Positions 1-12,531 of a DNA stretch of 64,000 nt are shown piece by piece (the stretch's first letter is position 1; the number at the start of each line of letters is the position of its first letter). The notes under the pieces were generated by a model, which saw only the letters and a list, made by a program, of their open reading frames with translations, had not been told where the DNA came from and did no database searches. The stretch comes from Axinella damicornis (taxonomy: Eukaryota > Porifera > Demospongiae > Axinellida > Axinellidae), in assembly GCA_963931865.1 (NCBI GenBank), contig OZ007516.1, positions 495,358 through 559,357 on the forward strand. The letters are read 5' to 3'. The translations under genes and the position numbers were made by a program.

Positions 1-3000
1 CGACTCTGTTGTAAGCGTCCACTTCCCTCCGCCAGTCGTTCAGCTCATCCTCTATCCTATCCGCAGTGATTCTCCGCTGGACGGCATGCCGGTTTCGAGC
101 ATCACTGTAAGAAAACACAATTCACATGCAGCTAGGTCTGTTGTGGAGCATATCCCACAGTGAAACACCAGAGGGAAGGCTGTGACCGAATGCTGACTGG
201 GTGCGGCAGCCAGGTCAGTTGTGGAGCATATCCCACAGTGAAACACCAGAGGGAAGGCTGTGACCGAATGCTGACTGGGTGCGGCAGCCAGGTCAGTTGT
301 GGAGCATATCCCACAGTGAAACACCAAAGGGAAGGCTGTGACCGAATGCTGACTGGGTGTGGCAGACGATGGAATTTCTTTTAGCAGTACTGTGGTTGAC
401 ACCCATCCTTACTCCACTTGCAGCTTGTGACATACTTTACGTGGAGAATACTAGACAATAGGGCTACTAGTATTGCAGGCTACGAAAGTGGGTCTTATCC
501 CGACAGCCAGTAATCACACACTGGAGAACGGCCTGGGAATGACATGGAATTGCTAGGAACGACGTGGAATTGCTAGGAACAGCCGGGGAATGGTCTGGCA
601 ACAGCCTGGACTGGCCTGGGAATGGTCTGGGAATGGTCTGGGAATGGCCTGGCAACAGCCTGGAATGGACTAGTAATTGTGGCCTATAATTATATGAGCC
701 AGTTGGTTACAGCTGCCATATGTAGAAGCAACCTACACAGAGTGTCTGATCTCAGCTTCTCTCTGCGACTGCTGAGTATAATATCTCTCCCTGGCCGATG
801 CGAGCTTTCCTTCGACTGTGGCTCGCATCACCTCCTGGTCCTCCCTGTCCAGAGAAAGAGGACCATACAGTTTGAGGACCCCTTGTTAATGCTAATGAGA
901 ACCCCCTGTTAAAGAGGACCCCTCACTAATGAGGGCACAATTTCGGACCTAAGGGTACAAGCTAGTCCCCTCACTGGTTCTGGGCTTCAACTTCAGCCTT
1001 CTTCCTCTCATAGCGATCCTTCTCTCTTTCTTTCCTCAACTGCCTCTTCTGGGAACACATAGAAACAACTCACAGTGCTACAAGTCATCTTGCCAAGCTG
1101 GACACCATGCACGGGGAGCCACCATGCACGGGGAGCCACCATGCACGGGGAGCCACCATGCACGGGGAGCCACCATGCACGGGGAGCCACCATGCACGGG
1201 GAGCCACCATGCACGGGGAGCCACCATGCACGGGGAGCCACCATGGACGGGGAGCCACCTGCACGGGGAGCCACCTGCACGGGGAGTCACCATGCACGGG
1301 GAGCCACCTGCACGGGGAGCCACCATACGGGGAGCCACCTGCACGGGGAGCCACCTGCACGGGGAGCCACCTGCACGGGGAGCCACCATGCACGGGGAGC
1401 CACCTGCACGGGGAGCCACCTGCACGGGGAGCCACCTGCACGGGGAGCCACCTTGCACGGGGAGCCACCATGCACGGGGAGCCACCTTGCACGGGGAGCC
1501 ACCTGCACGGGGAGCCACCATGCACGGGGAGCCACCTGCACGGGGAGCCACCTGCACGGGGAGCCACCTGCACGGGGAGCCACCATGCACGGGGAGCCAC
1601 CTGCACGGGGAGCCACCTGCACGGGGAGCCACCTGCACGGGGAGCCACCTTGCACGGGGAGCCACCATGCACGGGGAGCCACCTTGCACGGGGAGCCACC
1701 TGCACGGGGAGCCACCATGCACGGGGAGCCACCTGCACGGGGAGCCACCTGCACGGGGAGCCACCATACGGGGAGCCACCATGCACGGGGAGCCACCTGC
1801 ACGGGGAGCCACCTGCACGGGGAGCCACCTGCACGGGGAGCCACCATGCACGGGGAGTCACCATACGGGGAGTCACCATGCACGGGAGTCACCATGCACG
1901 GGAGCCACCATGCACGGGAGCCACCATGCACGGGGAGCCACCATGCACGGGAGCCACCATGCACGGGAGCCACCATGCACGGGGAGCCACCATGCACGGG
2001 GAGCCACCATGCACGGGGAGCCACCATGCACGGGGAGCCACCATGCACGGGGAGCCACCTGCATGGGGAGCCACCATGCACGGGAGCCACCTGCACGGGG
2101 AGCCACCATGCACGGGGAGCCACCATGCACGGGGAGCCACCTGCACGGGGAGCCACCATGCACGGGGAGTCACCATACGGGGAGTCACCATGCACGGGAG
2201 TCACCATGCACGGGAGCCACCATGCACGGGAGCCACCATGCACGGGGAGCCACCATGCACGGGAGCCACCATGCACGGGAGCCACCATGCACGGGGAGCC
2301 ACCATGCACGGGGAGCCACCATGCACGGGGAGCCACCATGCACGGGGAGCCACCATGCACGGGGAGCCACCTGCATGGGGAGCCACCATGCACGGGAGCC
2401 ACCTGCACGGGGAGCCACCATGCACGGGGAGCCACCATGCACGGGGAGCCACCTGCACGGGGAGCCACCATGCACGGGGAGCCACCTTGCACGGGAGCCA
2501 CCATGCACGGGAGCCACCATGCACGGGAGCCACCTGCACGGGGAGCCACCTGCACGGGGAGCCACCTGCACGGGGAGCCACCATGCACGGGGAGCCACCA
2601 TGCACGGGAGCCACCTGCACGGGGAGCCACCTGCACGGGGAGCCACCATGCACGGGGAGCCACCATACGGGGAGCCACCATGCACGGGGAGCCACCTGCA
2701 CGGGGAGCCACCATGCACGGGGAGCCACCTTGCACGGGGAGCCACCATACACAGGGAGCCAGCCACCATGCACGGGGAGCCACCATGCACGGGGAGCCAC
2801 CATGCACGGGGAGCCACCATGCACGGGAGCCACCTGCACGGGGAGCCACCATGCACGGGGAGCCACCATGCACGGGGAGCCACCATGCACGGGGAGCCAC
2901 CTGCATGGGGAGCCACCATGCACGGGAGCCACCTGCACGGGGAGCCACCATGCACGGGGAGCCACCATGCACGGGGAGCCACCTGCACGGGGAGCCACCA

Positions 3001-6000
3001 TGCACGGGGAGTCACCATACGGGGAGTCACCATGCACGGGAGTCACCATGCACGGGAGCCACCATGCACGGGAGCCACCATGCACGGGGAGCCACCATGC
3101 ACGGGAGCCACCATGCACGGGAGCCACCATGCACGGGGAGCCACCATGCACGGGGAGCCACCATGCACGGGGAGCCACCTGCACGGGGAGCCACCATGCA
3201 CGGGGAGTCACCATACGGGGAGTCACCATGCACGGGAGTCACCATGCACGGGAGCCACCATGCACGGGAGCCACCATGCACGGGGAGCCACCATGCACGG
3301 GAGCCACCATGCACGGGAGCCACCATGCACGGGGAGCCACCATGCACGGGGAGCCACCATGCACGGGGAGCCACCATGCACGGGGAGCCACCATGCACGG
3401 GGAGCCACCTGCATGGGGAGCCACCATGCACGGGAGCCACCTGCACGGGAGCCACCTGCACGGGGAGCCACCATGCACGGGGAGCCACCATGCACGGGGA
3501 GCCACCTGCATGGGGAGCCACCTTGCACGGGAGCCACCATGCACGGGAGCCACCATGCACGGGAGCCACCATGCACGGGGAGCCACCTTGCACGGGAGCC
3601 ACCATGCACGGGAGCCACCATGCACGGGAGCCACCTGCACGGGGAGCCACCTGCACGGGGAGCCACCTGCACGGGGAGCCACCATGCACGGGGAGCCACC
3701 ATGCACGGGAGCCACCTGCACGGGGAGCCACCTGCACGGGGAGCCACCATGCACGGGGAGCCACCATACGGGGAGCCACCATGCACGGGGAGCCACCTGC
3801 ACGGGGAGCCACCATGCACGGGGAGCCACCTTGCACGGGGAGCCACCATACACAGGGAGCCAGCCACCATGCACGGGGAGCCACCATGCACGGGGAGCCA
3901 CCATGCACGGGAGCCACCTGCACGGGGAGCCACCATGCACGGGGAGCCACCATGCACGGGGAGCCACCATGCACGGGGAGCCACCTGCATGGGGAGCCAC
4001 CATGCACGGGAGCCACCTGCACGGGGAGCCACCATGCACGGGGAGCCACCATGCACGGGGAGCCACCTGCACGGGGAGCCACCATGCACGGGGAGTCACC
4101 ATACGGGGAGTCACCATGCACGGGAGTCACCATGCACGGGAGCCACCATGCACGGGAGCCACCATGCACGGGGAGCCACCATGCACGGGAGCCACCATGC
4201 ACGGGAGCCACCATGCACGGGGAGCCACCATGCACGGGGAGCCACCATGCACGGGGAGCCACCTGCACGGGGAGCCACCATGCACGGGGAGTCACCATAC
4301 GGGGAGTCACCATGCACGGGAGTCACCATGCACGGGAGCCACCATGCACGGGAGCCACCATGCACGGGGAGCCACCATGCACGGGAGCCACCATGCACGG
4401 GAGCCACCATGCACGGGGAGCCACCATGCACGGGGAGCCACCATGCACGGGGAGCCACCATGCACGGGGAGCCACCATGCACGGGGAGCCACCTGCATGG
4501 GGAGCCACCATGCACGGGAGCCACCTGCACGGGAGCCACCTGCACGGGGAGCCACCATGCACGGGGAGCCACCATGCACGGGGAGCCACCTGCATGGGGA
4601 GCCACCTTGCACGGGAGCCACCATGCACGGGAGCCACCATGCACGGGAGCCACCATGCACGGGGAGCCACCTTGCACGGGAGCCACCATGCACGGGAGCC
4701 ACCATGCACGGGAGCCACCTGCACGGGGAGCCACCTGCACGGGGAGCCACCATACGGGGAGCCACCTTGCACGGGGAGCCACCTGCACGGGGAGCCACCT
4801 GCACGGGGAGCCACCTGCACGGGGAGCCACCTGCACAGGGAGCCACCTGCACAGGGAGCCACCATACGGGGAGCCACCTTGCACGGGGAGCCACCTTGCA
4901 CGGGGAGCCACCATGCACGGGGAGCCACCTGCACGGGGAGCCACCATGCACGGGGAGCCACCTTGCACGGGGAGCCACCATACACAGGGAGCCACCATGC
5001 ACGGGGAGCCACCATGCACGGGGAGCCACCATGCACGGGGAGCCACCATGCACGGGGAGCCACCATGCACGGGAGCCACCTGCACGGGGAGCCACCATGC
5101 ACGGGGAGCCACCATGCACGGGGAGCCACCATGCACGGGGAGCCACCATGCACGGGGAGCCACCATGCACGGGAGCCACCTTGCACGGGGAGCCACCATG
5201 CACGGGGAGCCACCATGCACGGGAGCCACCTGCACGGGGAGCCACCATGCACGGGAGCCACCTGCACGGGGAGCCACCATGCACGGGGAGCCACCATACG
5301 GGGAGCCACCTGCACAGGGAGCCACCTGCACGGGGAGCCACCTGCACGGGGAGGCCTCCTACCATTGCCTCGGTGTGGCTGATAGACTCTCTGCTGGCGT
5401 ATGCTCGGGTCTCCAGTTGACCGAGGTACTCCTTTGTCGCTGCTCTCTCCATCTCTCCCTCCCCCTGGAGATCACGCAGCCGCCACTCCTACACACAATC
5501 AAGTGGAGAGGTACTCTATACAGAAGACCACATATGGCTGAAGATTAAACCAATCAGAGGGCTGGGTTCGCCCCCTCAACAGGAAGTGAAAGTGGTATTT
5601 GTAGCCTTAGAGGAAACGTGGTCTACACACCCAGGTACACACACGAGTCTTCTAACCTGTTCCTCTTTCCTCCGGTCCTCTCTGAGCTTCCTCTCAGCTC
5701 TCCGCTGTGCCTGGGAGGTGACCTGTAGGTCAGCTGCACGTTCCCACCGCTCCCACTTGGCCTGCAGGCCTGCTAGCTTCTCAGCTTCCTCTTCAGCAGC
5801 CAGTGACTGCCTTGCTGATCGAAGCTGAGCAAGCTAGGGGAGAGAGAGGAGACGCCATTACTCATAAGGAACCACTTCTCTCTCACTGCTAGTCACAGCC
5901 CTGACGACCGACAGTTTACCTGCTTTTGAAACCTCTGTTTGGACTGTTCAAGCTCTCTCTGGTGTCGTAGCTGTCTCTCTCGCCTCTCCCCCTCCTCCTC

Positions 6001-7462
6001 CCTCTGCTGCAGGTGCCACCGCCACGCCTCCTCCTCCCCCAGAGCTGTCTGCTGCTCCTCCTCAGACCAACGGTGGATCATGGCACTGGCGATACGCTGG
6101 TCCTGGGGGGAAGGGTGAGCGATGTTGAAGTAGTTAGTTCACAGTTCTTACTGCTATAATCCTGAGTCTCTCTCTCTCTCACACACATGGCTGCATGGAC
6201 AAGTGCTGCATCTTAACCCAAACTGCCCTGGGGATGGTCTGGGAATGAGACAGACCAGCTACAGCCATGCGCTTGTACAATACATATATTCACTGAATGG
6301 TTTCTAACTTTCTCTGGGAGATGTGCTAATGGCGTGTAGGCAGTTTTCTTCCTTTTACAGTCCTCAGGAGGTTCCTCGAAAGTTACCATCAGACCTCCTT
6401 TCTTCCTTCCCATCTTGTCCCCCCACACTTGCATGGGACAACTCGGACGGTCATAACCAGACTCAGAGATAGAAGGTTTAGAGTCACGCTGTTCCGCGAT
6501 TACCCTCTCTCTCTCCCTCCGAGCTACCTGAAGTTTAGCTGGAACAGAAATCATAACATAGTGGTTTTATCGTGACACAATTTCATCTCTTTGAACACAC
6601 CTCTTCTTTGTCTTTCATACTCCTGGTACACAGCTGTGAGGGTGTCTTGCTGTAGTTGTAAACCACTGGAGGTGACCGCAAATTCTTCCAGCGTCTTGGG
6701 AAGCAGTTCCACCGGCTACACGAGAGAGGAGTATGCAGCTACTTCTGGATATGCATGTCAGTCGAGTGCTTGTAGCAAATGTCAGACCTCCAAACTTTTT
6801 ATGTCAATCCACAGGCAAATGTTAATGAAACGGACTCTTGGAAATGGAAGACAAACAGTTGAAGCTTGCATGGTGGACAACAAGGTTGGACTCTTGGAAT
6901 GAGAACATGGGAATGCAGTTATTGTGACGTGTACCATGAATGATTTTCAACAGGAATGTCTCATCAGCCAATGACTGGTCTACCAGCTAGAGTCATGCAA
7001 AAACTAGCAGAAATCAAGAGAACCAGCTGATATTCCAAGGATGGTGGTGAGATCTGACATTGCTATTGCTTGCACGTACCTTAATTTCCAGCCTTCCGCA
7101 TGCCTGGGTGTAGAATCAGAGTTGCTTATCATATGTGCACAACACGCCTTCAACTCTAATACCTGCATTCACTTCTAAAATCGCCATACCCTGAGAGACC
7201 GTGGGCTGGTGAGGATATAGCGACTTCTCTGATGCTCTGGAGCATCGAAATTGAAGAGGTCCAGCTTCGGATGAACACCTGTAAATATAAACAAGGTGGC
7301 ATTAATTAGAATTACCAATTCTTTTTTGGGTGTAAATCGGCGTCCGATGAAATATACAATGAGGATTGTTATGCATCCATTCACCCAACGTTTCTCAGTT
7401 CTAACTGTGGTCAACGCACCGCTGCTGTGTCCAGTAGTCATCGATCTTTGTTCTCCCGCCAT
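1..7462 (-). CDS. CCDC177-like coiled-coil protein, 3' end beyond window
   Basis: Eleven exons were read on the minus strand: 7462-7390, 7278-7190, 7103-7080, 6715-6601, 6538-6309, 6102-5920, 5833-5657, 5488-5363, 1048-975, 844-737 and 104-1 (continuing off the window). The frame stays open across all junctions, giving about 434 aa. The N-terminal motifs LDLFNFDAPEHQRSRYILTS and KPVELLPKTLEEF match the conserved start of vertebrate CCDC177. The rest is Arg/Glu/Gln-rich coiled coil. No catalytic motif is visible and the family's function is poorly known. The exon at 7103-7080 is a 24-nt microexon coding ACGRLEIK, which exactly bridges two conserved CCDC177 blocks. Exon 1 uses a weak donor (GTTGGG) chosen on phase. 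The intron 5362-1049 is filled by a minisatellite. The start is the first Met of the open exon and could be wrong. Confidence 0.75.
141..372. repeat. 78-bp tandem repeat, about three copies
   Basis: The 78-bp unit starting TTGTGGAGCATATCCCACAG recurs at 141, 219 and 297 with only a few differences. It lies in the intron between the last two visible exons of the CCDC177-like gene. Because 78 is a multiple of three it gives a repetitive open frame, which is not thought to be coding. Confidence 0.9.
538..665. repeat. Degenerate GGAATGG-type short repeat
   Basis: Loose repetition of ten to twenty bases around tggaatggtctgg and ggaattgctaggaac. It lies in the same intron as the 78-bp repeat. Confidence 0.6.
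1107..5352. repeat. 17-bp minisatellite of about 250 units with higher-order blocks
   Basis: The unit is CACGGGGAGCCACCATG with 15-, 16- and 18-bp variants (CACGGGAG, CCACCTG, CCACCTTG, CCATACGGGG). Variants are ordered rather than random. The marker GGGGAGTCACCATACGGGG recurs near 1853, 2166, 3007, 3205, 4090 and 4288. The pairs 3007/3205 and 4090/4288 share a 198-bp spacing, which points to a duplicated block of about 1.08 kb. The array fills almost all of one CCDC177-like intron (1049-5362). No unit variant makes a stop in several frames, so very long open frames run on both strands. They encode a periodic 17-residue peptide and are artefacts of the array. Confidence 0.95.
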
Positions 7463-7747
7463 TTATTCAAAAACGTTCTTGATTACGTCATGTCTCCTAT
7501 CGCGCGCGCCCCCAGCACAGTGATTCAGCATTAGATGTTGCTTTGTTTGGGTTTTGCTAAACAAATGTTATTGATTGATCCTTTTCAGAAATATGTAATA
7601 CATTCTGATGAGTGTGACGTATTTTGTGCCAGAACAAGAGGACGAGAATGTGACTAGCTACTGTAATACTATTCATGCATTCACACAATGACCATACAAC
7701 TGAATACAATTCCACTTGCTGCATGGGCAGCATTGCTATCACACTGG

Positions 7748-8533
7748 TCACTCCTTCAAGATAAACTCAGCCCACATGCCCAGATGGTCGCTGGGGTACA
7801 TTCTACAGTTTGGAAGCAGTTCCTTTCCAACCAGAACAAATCTACTTGGACGCAATTTTGAATTGTCGGAACAGAAGTAGACTCTATCCAGCCGAAACCT
7901 CGGCTCTGATGACTCCCAAGTGAACTTCTGCTTGAAATCTGATCCACATGCCTCCCAAACATCCACAAATTTATCCGGCAATCCGCCCACTTGTGCAACT
8001 TCTCTGTCCATTAAGTTCAAATCACCTGCAAAAATGCATGCTGCAGACTCGGACTGCAGTTCACCCATGAGTTCAAAACAGATCTTGAGCTGTTTCCTCC
8101 TTTCAACTGTATTTTGGTTCAAGCTCTCCAGATGCGATGTCAGAAGATAAACACAAACACCATGAAACTTCACCGGCAACTGTAACAAAAACCTCCCTTG
8201 CTTACTTTCAGAGAATTTTACAACTTGCAAGTCCCCTTGTGGTACAACATTTGATGCCTTCCGCACGAGTAGAATGTGGCAATAATGGGATGGTGCTTCT
8301 TTGCAGTAAATCGTGTAGCTAGATTTGAGCCGTCTATTTATGGCCTCCCATGTCAGTGGTACTATTTCCTGCAGGAAAACCACGTCTGGCTTTCTGGAGT
8401 CAATCAGGTTGCATACACTGAGGGCTCTTTCAACTGAATACTTTACATCCAGCCCATCAATGTTCCAGGAGAGGAGACGGAGTGTTTTTGACGATGATTC
8501 TGTGTCTTCTACATCTGGCTCGGCATCAGGTAC
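7748..8533 (-). CDS. TDP2-like phosphodiesterase, copy a (first exon not found)
   Basis: One long exon codes about 261 aa of an endonuclease/exonuclease/phosphatase domain of the tyrosyl-DNA phosphodiesterase 2 type. TDP2 removes 5'-tyrosyl DNA adducts left by abortive topoisomerase II. The four catalytic motifs are present in order: LSWNIDGLD (Asn), FLQEI (Glu), FAGDLN (Asp) and PSDHLG (His), with TSHLES between them. The exon begins at acceptor TTCTCAG|GTACC. An in-frame stop just upstream shows an earlier exon is needed. A candidate ATG at 8676 followed by a good donor does not match in phase. This copy is the most divergent of the four. No UBA domain, as found in vertebrate TDP2, is visible. 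Confidence 0.8.
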   Translation of the reverse strand, partial: VPDAEPDVEDTESSSKTLRLLSWNIDGLDVKYSVERALSVCNLIDSRKPDVVFLQEIVPLTWEAINRRLKSSYTIYCKEAPSHYCHILLVRKASNVVPQGDLQVVKFSESKQGRFLLQLPVKFHGVCVYLLTSHLESLNQNTVERRKQLKICFELMGELQSESAACIFAGDLNLMDREVAQVGGLPDKFVDVWEACGSDFKQKFTWESSEPRFRLDRVYFCSDNSKLRPSRFVLVGKELLPNCRMYPSDHLGMWAEFILKE

Positions 8534-8975
8534 CTGAGAACTGTGGGGAAGTCATATGAGCTCATTGTCAGCCGTACTGGCTTGCAACATGCAACTGCAG
8601 GCGACTTGTTTCGGTATGATACAAGTTCGACAACTACGTACTGCGTGTGTATACGTACGTACCTCGAGTTTCCCATGGCTACCAAGTGGACGTGACGGTA
8701 CTGGAGCTATTTGCCAGAGAACGAGAATGACTATTTATGGTAGTTGCGTTTACATTGACACTGCAGGGGAGCGGTCGAAACGTGCATGCATGCCTGCGAT
8801 GCCATGCGCCATTAGCAGCCCCTCCCCACAACCGTCAGCCTAGCCGTCAGGGGAAAGAGTACGCTCGGAAACAACTTCTTGCAAGCAACTGTGCAAAGAA
8901 ATTTGCGGGGTGTCTGGACGTCCCCGCACTTACTCAATTGCGTTCAGATACAACAATACTAGCATGAAAGCATAG

Positions 8976-10109
8976 TCACTCCCTGACTTCAAACTCAGCC
9001 CATATTCCCCAGTGGTCACTAGGAAACCGGTCAATGCCAGGCAGCCGTTCCTTGCCAACCAATGCAAAGCTCGTGGGGTGAAGTTGCCTATCACGAGGGC
9101 ACAGGTACAGCCTGTCAAGTCGTAACTTGGGCTCGTCTGGATACCACCAATCATCAGCGAGAATATCCCGTGTGTATTTGTGCTCCTCTTGTGAGCCACA
9201 TGCCTCCCACACATCAACAGTTTTCTCAGGGAGTCCCACACTGTTCACCTCCGCATCCCTCACATTCAGATCCCCTCCAAAGATGCAGATTTTTGACTGT
9301 TGCAGTTTGGTCATAAACTCAAAGACAGTGTTCAGCTGTTGTTTTCTTTCACTGCCACAGTCTTCCATGCTTTCCAGATGTGATGTCATCAGCTGAATCT
9401 CAACTCCGGAGAACTTCACTGGTAATTGGAGCAGGTGTCTTCCCATGTCTGAGTGTGGAAAATTGAAACACTCCAGTGGTCCCATAGTCTCAATTCCAGT
9501 TTTTCTGACCAGGATGGCCGGATAATAATCCATTGGTGGGCTGGGAGAGGAGTAACAGTCATACTCAGTGCACAGCTGATCCCCAATAGACACCATTGTG
9601 GATGCAATCACTTCTTGGAGGTATACTGCATGTGGAGTGTGGGAACGAATGAACTCGCATACAGCTAGGGTGCGTTCCACGATGTTGCTGTCGTCCAGAC
9701 CATCGATATTCCAGGACAACATCTTCAGACAGTTAGGCGAGCTGAAGCAGGAGAGGAATACCATGATATGGTGTGCATGCAACAAGAAGGAATTGTATGC
9801 TATGTACACTTTCTAGATATATACCAAATGTGGTGTAAACATTGCATGTCTGCATCTTCAGAGTAAATGGGATTCTGGCTCACTGGTCCTATAAATCTAA
9901 CCCCTCAGTGGCAAAATCTACTTGGGGTGGGAGGACTCTAAGTAACCATTATTCCTTCTTGATGAGAAGGGGATCGAGCATGCCAACAGAACGGAACATA
10001 TAAACTGATGACAGAAAGTGCACACAGCCATGAGTACTAACTGTATCTGCAGGACTCCCTGGAGGCTGGAGGACCAGCCAAGTGGCTGAAGGGCATTTCC
10101 TGTCTAAAT

Positions 10110-10152
<43 letters not shown>

Positions 10153-11827
10153 ATTGGTACGGTACCTATAATTCTTGTGACAGGGCTCACATATGGCAAA
10201 GCGTGACATATGGCAAAGCGTGTCATGCATGCCTCGCTCAAGCACTCCTGCTATAGTTTGAATGTTGCTGAGGGGGGGAAGCACCTCTACAAGGAGGAAA
10301 ATTTAGTGCACCCCCACCTAAAGTCCACATCTGCAGCTGAGGGGTTCAAGTGCATGAGTGTTAGATTTTAGCTGGTCACTAAGCCTTTTCCTTCTAGGAA
10401 TTTACTTAATGGTTTCCCCTTCTAGTGGTTGGAGTGTGTATATTTAGAGATTTTTTTTCTTTATGAAGTTCGTGGAAGTAGCCGTAGATACGAAATGGAT
10501 ATTGGTCCGGCAGGAAGTAGGGCAATGGGTAGGGTATATTAGGGCCAGGGCCAGTTCTAGATGCACGCGCGTTTCCGGTACCTAGACTATACCTAAGGTA
10601 TGTACTTCCTGCCGGAGCAATATCCACGTCGAAAAAGATAAGTACTGCAACGGTGTATAAAGTGCTACGAAGTGGATATTGGTCCGGCAGGAAGTAGGGC
10701 AATGGGTTAGGGCCAGGGCCGGTGTCATAAAATTTTGGGGACCCCATGAAAATGGGGACCCCGGGTCCCCATTTTCCCTGGTAAAATGGGGACCCCTTTG
10801 GGAAAATGGGGACCCCCTCACCATTTTCGTTTTATGTTGCATCAAATACTCACAGCTCTGTGTAGGATGGTTGTTATTTGCATCTCTGCAAGCATGTCTG
10901 CGAAAGCATTAGTCCATGTAGAGCATGGATGGAATGCCATCATCATACCAGTCGAAACCTTCACTTAGTCTCGGTACCTGACTATTCGCGGAATATTCCG
11001 CCGTGCGCGAATAGTCTGGTACCGAGATTATAATCTTCACTCGCGATGGTTGCTACATACCCTGATAGCGGTAATGCGTAAATTTTTCTGTGCAAAGGTT
11101 GCTGATCTCTTCTACATGTATGTCGGCAGATCATGAACTGGAAGTAAGTTTGACACCACTTATAGCCGCTAATAATAGCCACTGACTCACTGGGCCTCCT
11201 CAATGTCTTGCAGGCTATATAGTTAGTGGGCTTTATGCTCAATTCTGACTCAGTAGTTAGCTATAGATCATGACCATTCCAGCAATCTGGAAAGGAATCA
11301 ATGCTGCAACCAGCTAGCTTGTTATTGAAAATCCTCATCAAAGATAACTACTACGCTGAGCTATTATTTATGTCTATATAACGTATTTGTCTATTTGTAA
11401 CGTATTTGTCTATTGACAAATTGATTGCTATATTATAATAACTGCATGGTTAGTGATTAACTAGGCCTTGCATAGGTCTGAATTCCAACCTAATAATGTT
11501 GGATCCCCAATTTCCCACTGTTAACCATCTGTCATAGAGGGGGTCCCCATTCTCACTAAAGGGGTCCCCATACTCCCGGGAAAATGGGGACCCGGGGTCC
11601 CCATTTTCCCAGGAAAGTGGGGACCCGGGTCCCCATATTCCCGGGAATATGGGGACCCCGGGTCCCCATTTTGGGGGGTCCCCATTTTCCCATGACACCG
11701 GTTCTAGATATAGATGCGCGCGCGTTTCCGGTACCTATACCTAAAGTATCAATCCAACAAACATTCTATCCACATTCTCTCCCATGTGAGACATATCTCC
11801 AGCTATAGTATACCTTTTCTCTGCCAT
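8976..11827 (-). CDS. TDP2-like phosphodiesterase, copy b
   Basis: Two exons: 11827-11814, a 14-nt first exon coding MAEK plus two bases, and 9741-8976. Together they give 259 aa, and the phases match (2 then 2). Catalytic motifs are SWNIDGLD, YLQEV, GGDLNVRD and PSDHWGIW. The protein is essentially the catalytic core, shorter than human TDP2 because the N-terminal region is missing. The intron of about 2 kb is longer than in copies c and d because of an inserted repeat element (10720-11702) and a TATC tract. Copies b, c and d are close paralogues in tandem on the same strand. Substrate specificity cannot be read from the sequence. Confidence 0.82.
10060..10152. repeat. TATC microsatellite with flanking repeat segment
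   Basis: About ten TATC units follow a segment reading ccaagtggctgaagggcat. The same segment with a GATA tract occurs inverted at 17675-17780 in an intron of the rhamnonate dehydratase-like gene, so this is a dispersed element carrying its own microsatellite. Confidence 0.75.
10720..11702. mobile_element. Fold-back element with GGGGACCCC-rich ends
   Basis: The left end (ccggtgtcataaaattttgg, then several GGGGACCCC blocks) is matched in inverse orientation by the right end (GGGGACCCC blocks, then cccatgacaccgg). The middle has no coding capacity apart from a short hairpin near 10968-11030. It looks like a non-autonomous element inserted in the intron of TDP2 copy b. Direct copies of gcgtttccggtacctata-like sequence lie on both sides (10567 and 11713). 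Confidence 0.55.
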
Positions 11828-11989
11828 GGTTGAATTAGGCCCCAGACCCCAAGTGCGGATCGCTAAGTTCTTGCGGTTTTGAAACGGTTAACCGTACGTC
11901 AGTACGCATGCGCAAAAATTGAATTGAACTTTCTCGCGGGAAAACAGGCGGTGGCGTCTTGCGAGCCTCACCGCAGCAGTGCTTACAGC

Positions 11990-12053
11990 CCAGAACTTCG
12001 ACAGATCGAGGGTTATGTGGCAAATAGAAGGTCTACATCTGACTGTTCAGTAA
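11990..12053 (+). other. Possible relic of a rhamnonate dehydratase first exon
   Basis: An open segment ends at a strong donor (TTCA|GTAAGT). Its translation PELRQIEGYV resembles [10 protein letters not shown] in exon 1 of the functional gene at 16648. Its position, divergent from the first exon of TDP2 copy b, is the same as in the other two duplicates. The resemblance is short, so this is a suggestion only. Confidence 0.3.
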
Positions 12054-12531
12054 GTTGCTAGCAACCATTGTATTGACTCCTCCACAGTGCGTAGGATTAT
12101 TGAACTCCAAAGGTGATTTTTAAAATGAAAATTTATGTAACAGCACGGGATACAGGGATAAGTATAATATAGCTAATGAATAGTACCCCAACGACACACA
12201 AAAGAAAAACATGGTAGTGAGGAAATAAAAGTCATTGTTAAAGGTAGAGGGAGCTGTCTTAAATATTCGTTACATAAGTTGGCAACCATTCCACTCAGAA
12301 AGTGTGAGCACAAATAACTAGAAGAAAGGCGTTGGTATGAGCAAAGTGCCAAAGTGTGCCTTGATTCCTAATATATTTCCCCCTGAAAATTAAACATAGA
12401 AGCTGAAAAAGTTCTCTGTATGCATCACAGCCCCTCCCATATTGTTAGAACTGTATAAACGATCAGGGTTACAGCTGTCCTGATACTAACATCTCTAGTG
12501 ATCCGTACTAGTGAGAATGAGTAGCCTGTAG

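Noticed and set aside
132..402. 26-residue periodic frames
   Set aside because: The 78-bp repeat happens to be a multiple of three. Splice sites place it in an intron.
1107..5352. CRISPR-like array
   Set aside because: Units are contiguous with no unique spacers, and the region is in a eukaryotic intron.
1075..5548. Open frames of over 1400 codons on the plus strand and several hundred on the minus strand
   Set aside because: They are produced by the 17-bp array, which has no stops in several frames. The same peptide appears in all three frames, and the array sits inside an intron.
8663..8676. ATG with strong donor (MGNSR) as first exon of TDP2 copy a
   Set aside because: Its phase does not fit the catalytic exon, and a related sequence near 14920 lacks the donor.
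10736..11695. Frames rich in GDPGSPF and similar
   Set aside because: They arise from GGGGACCCC repeats at the ends of a fold-back element.
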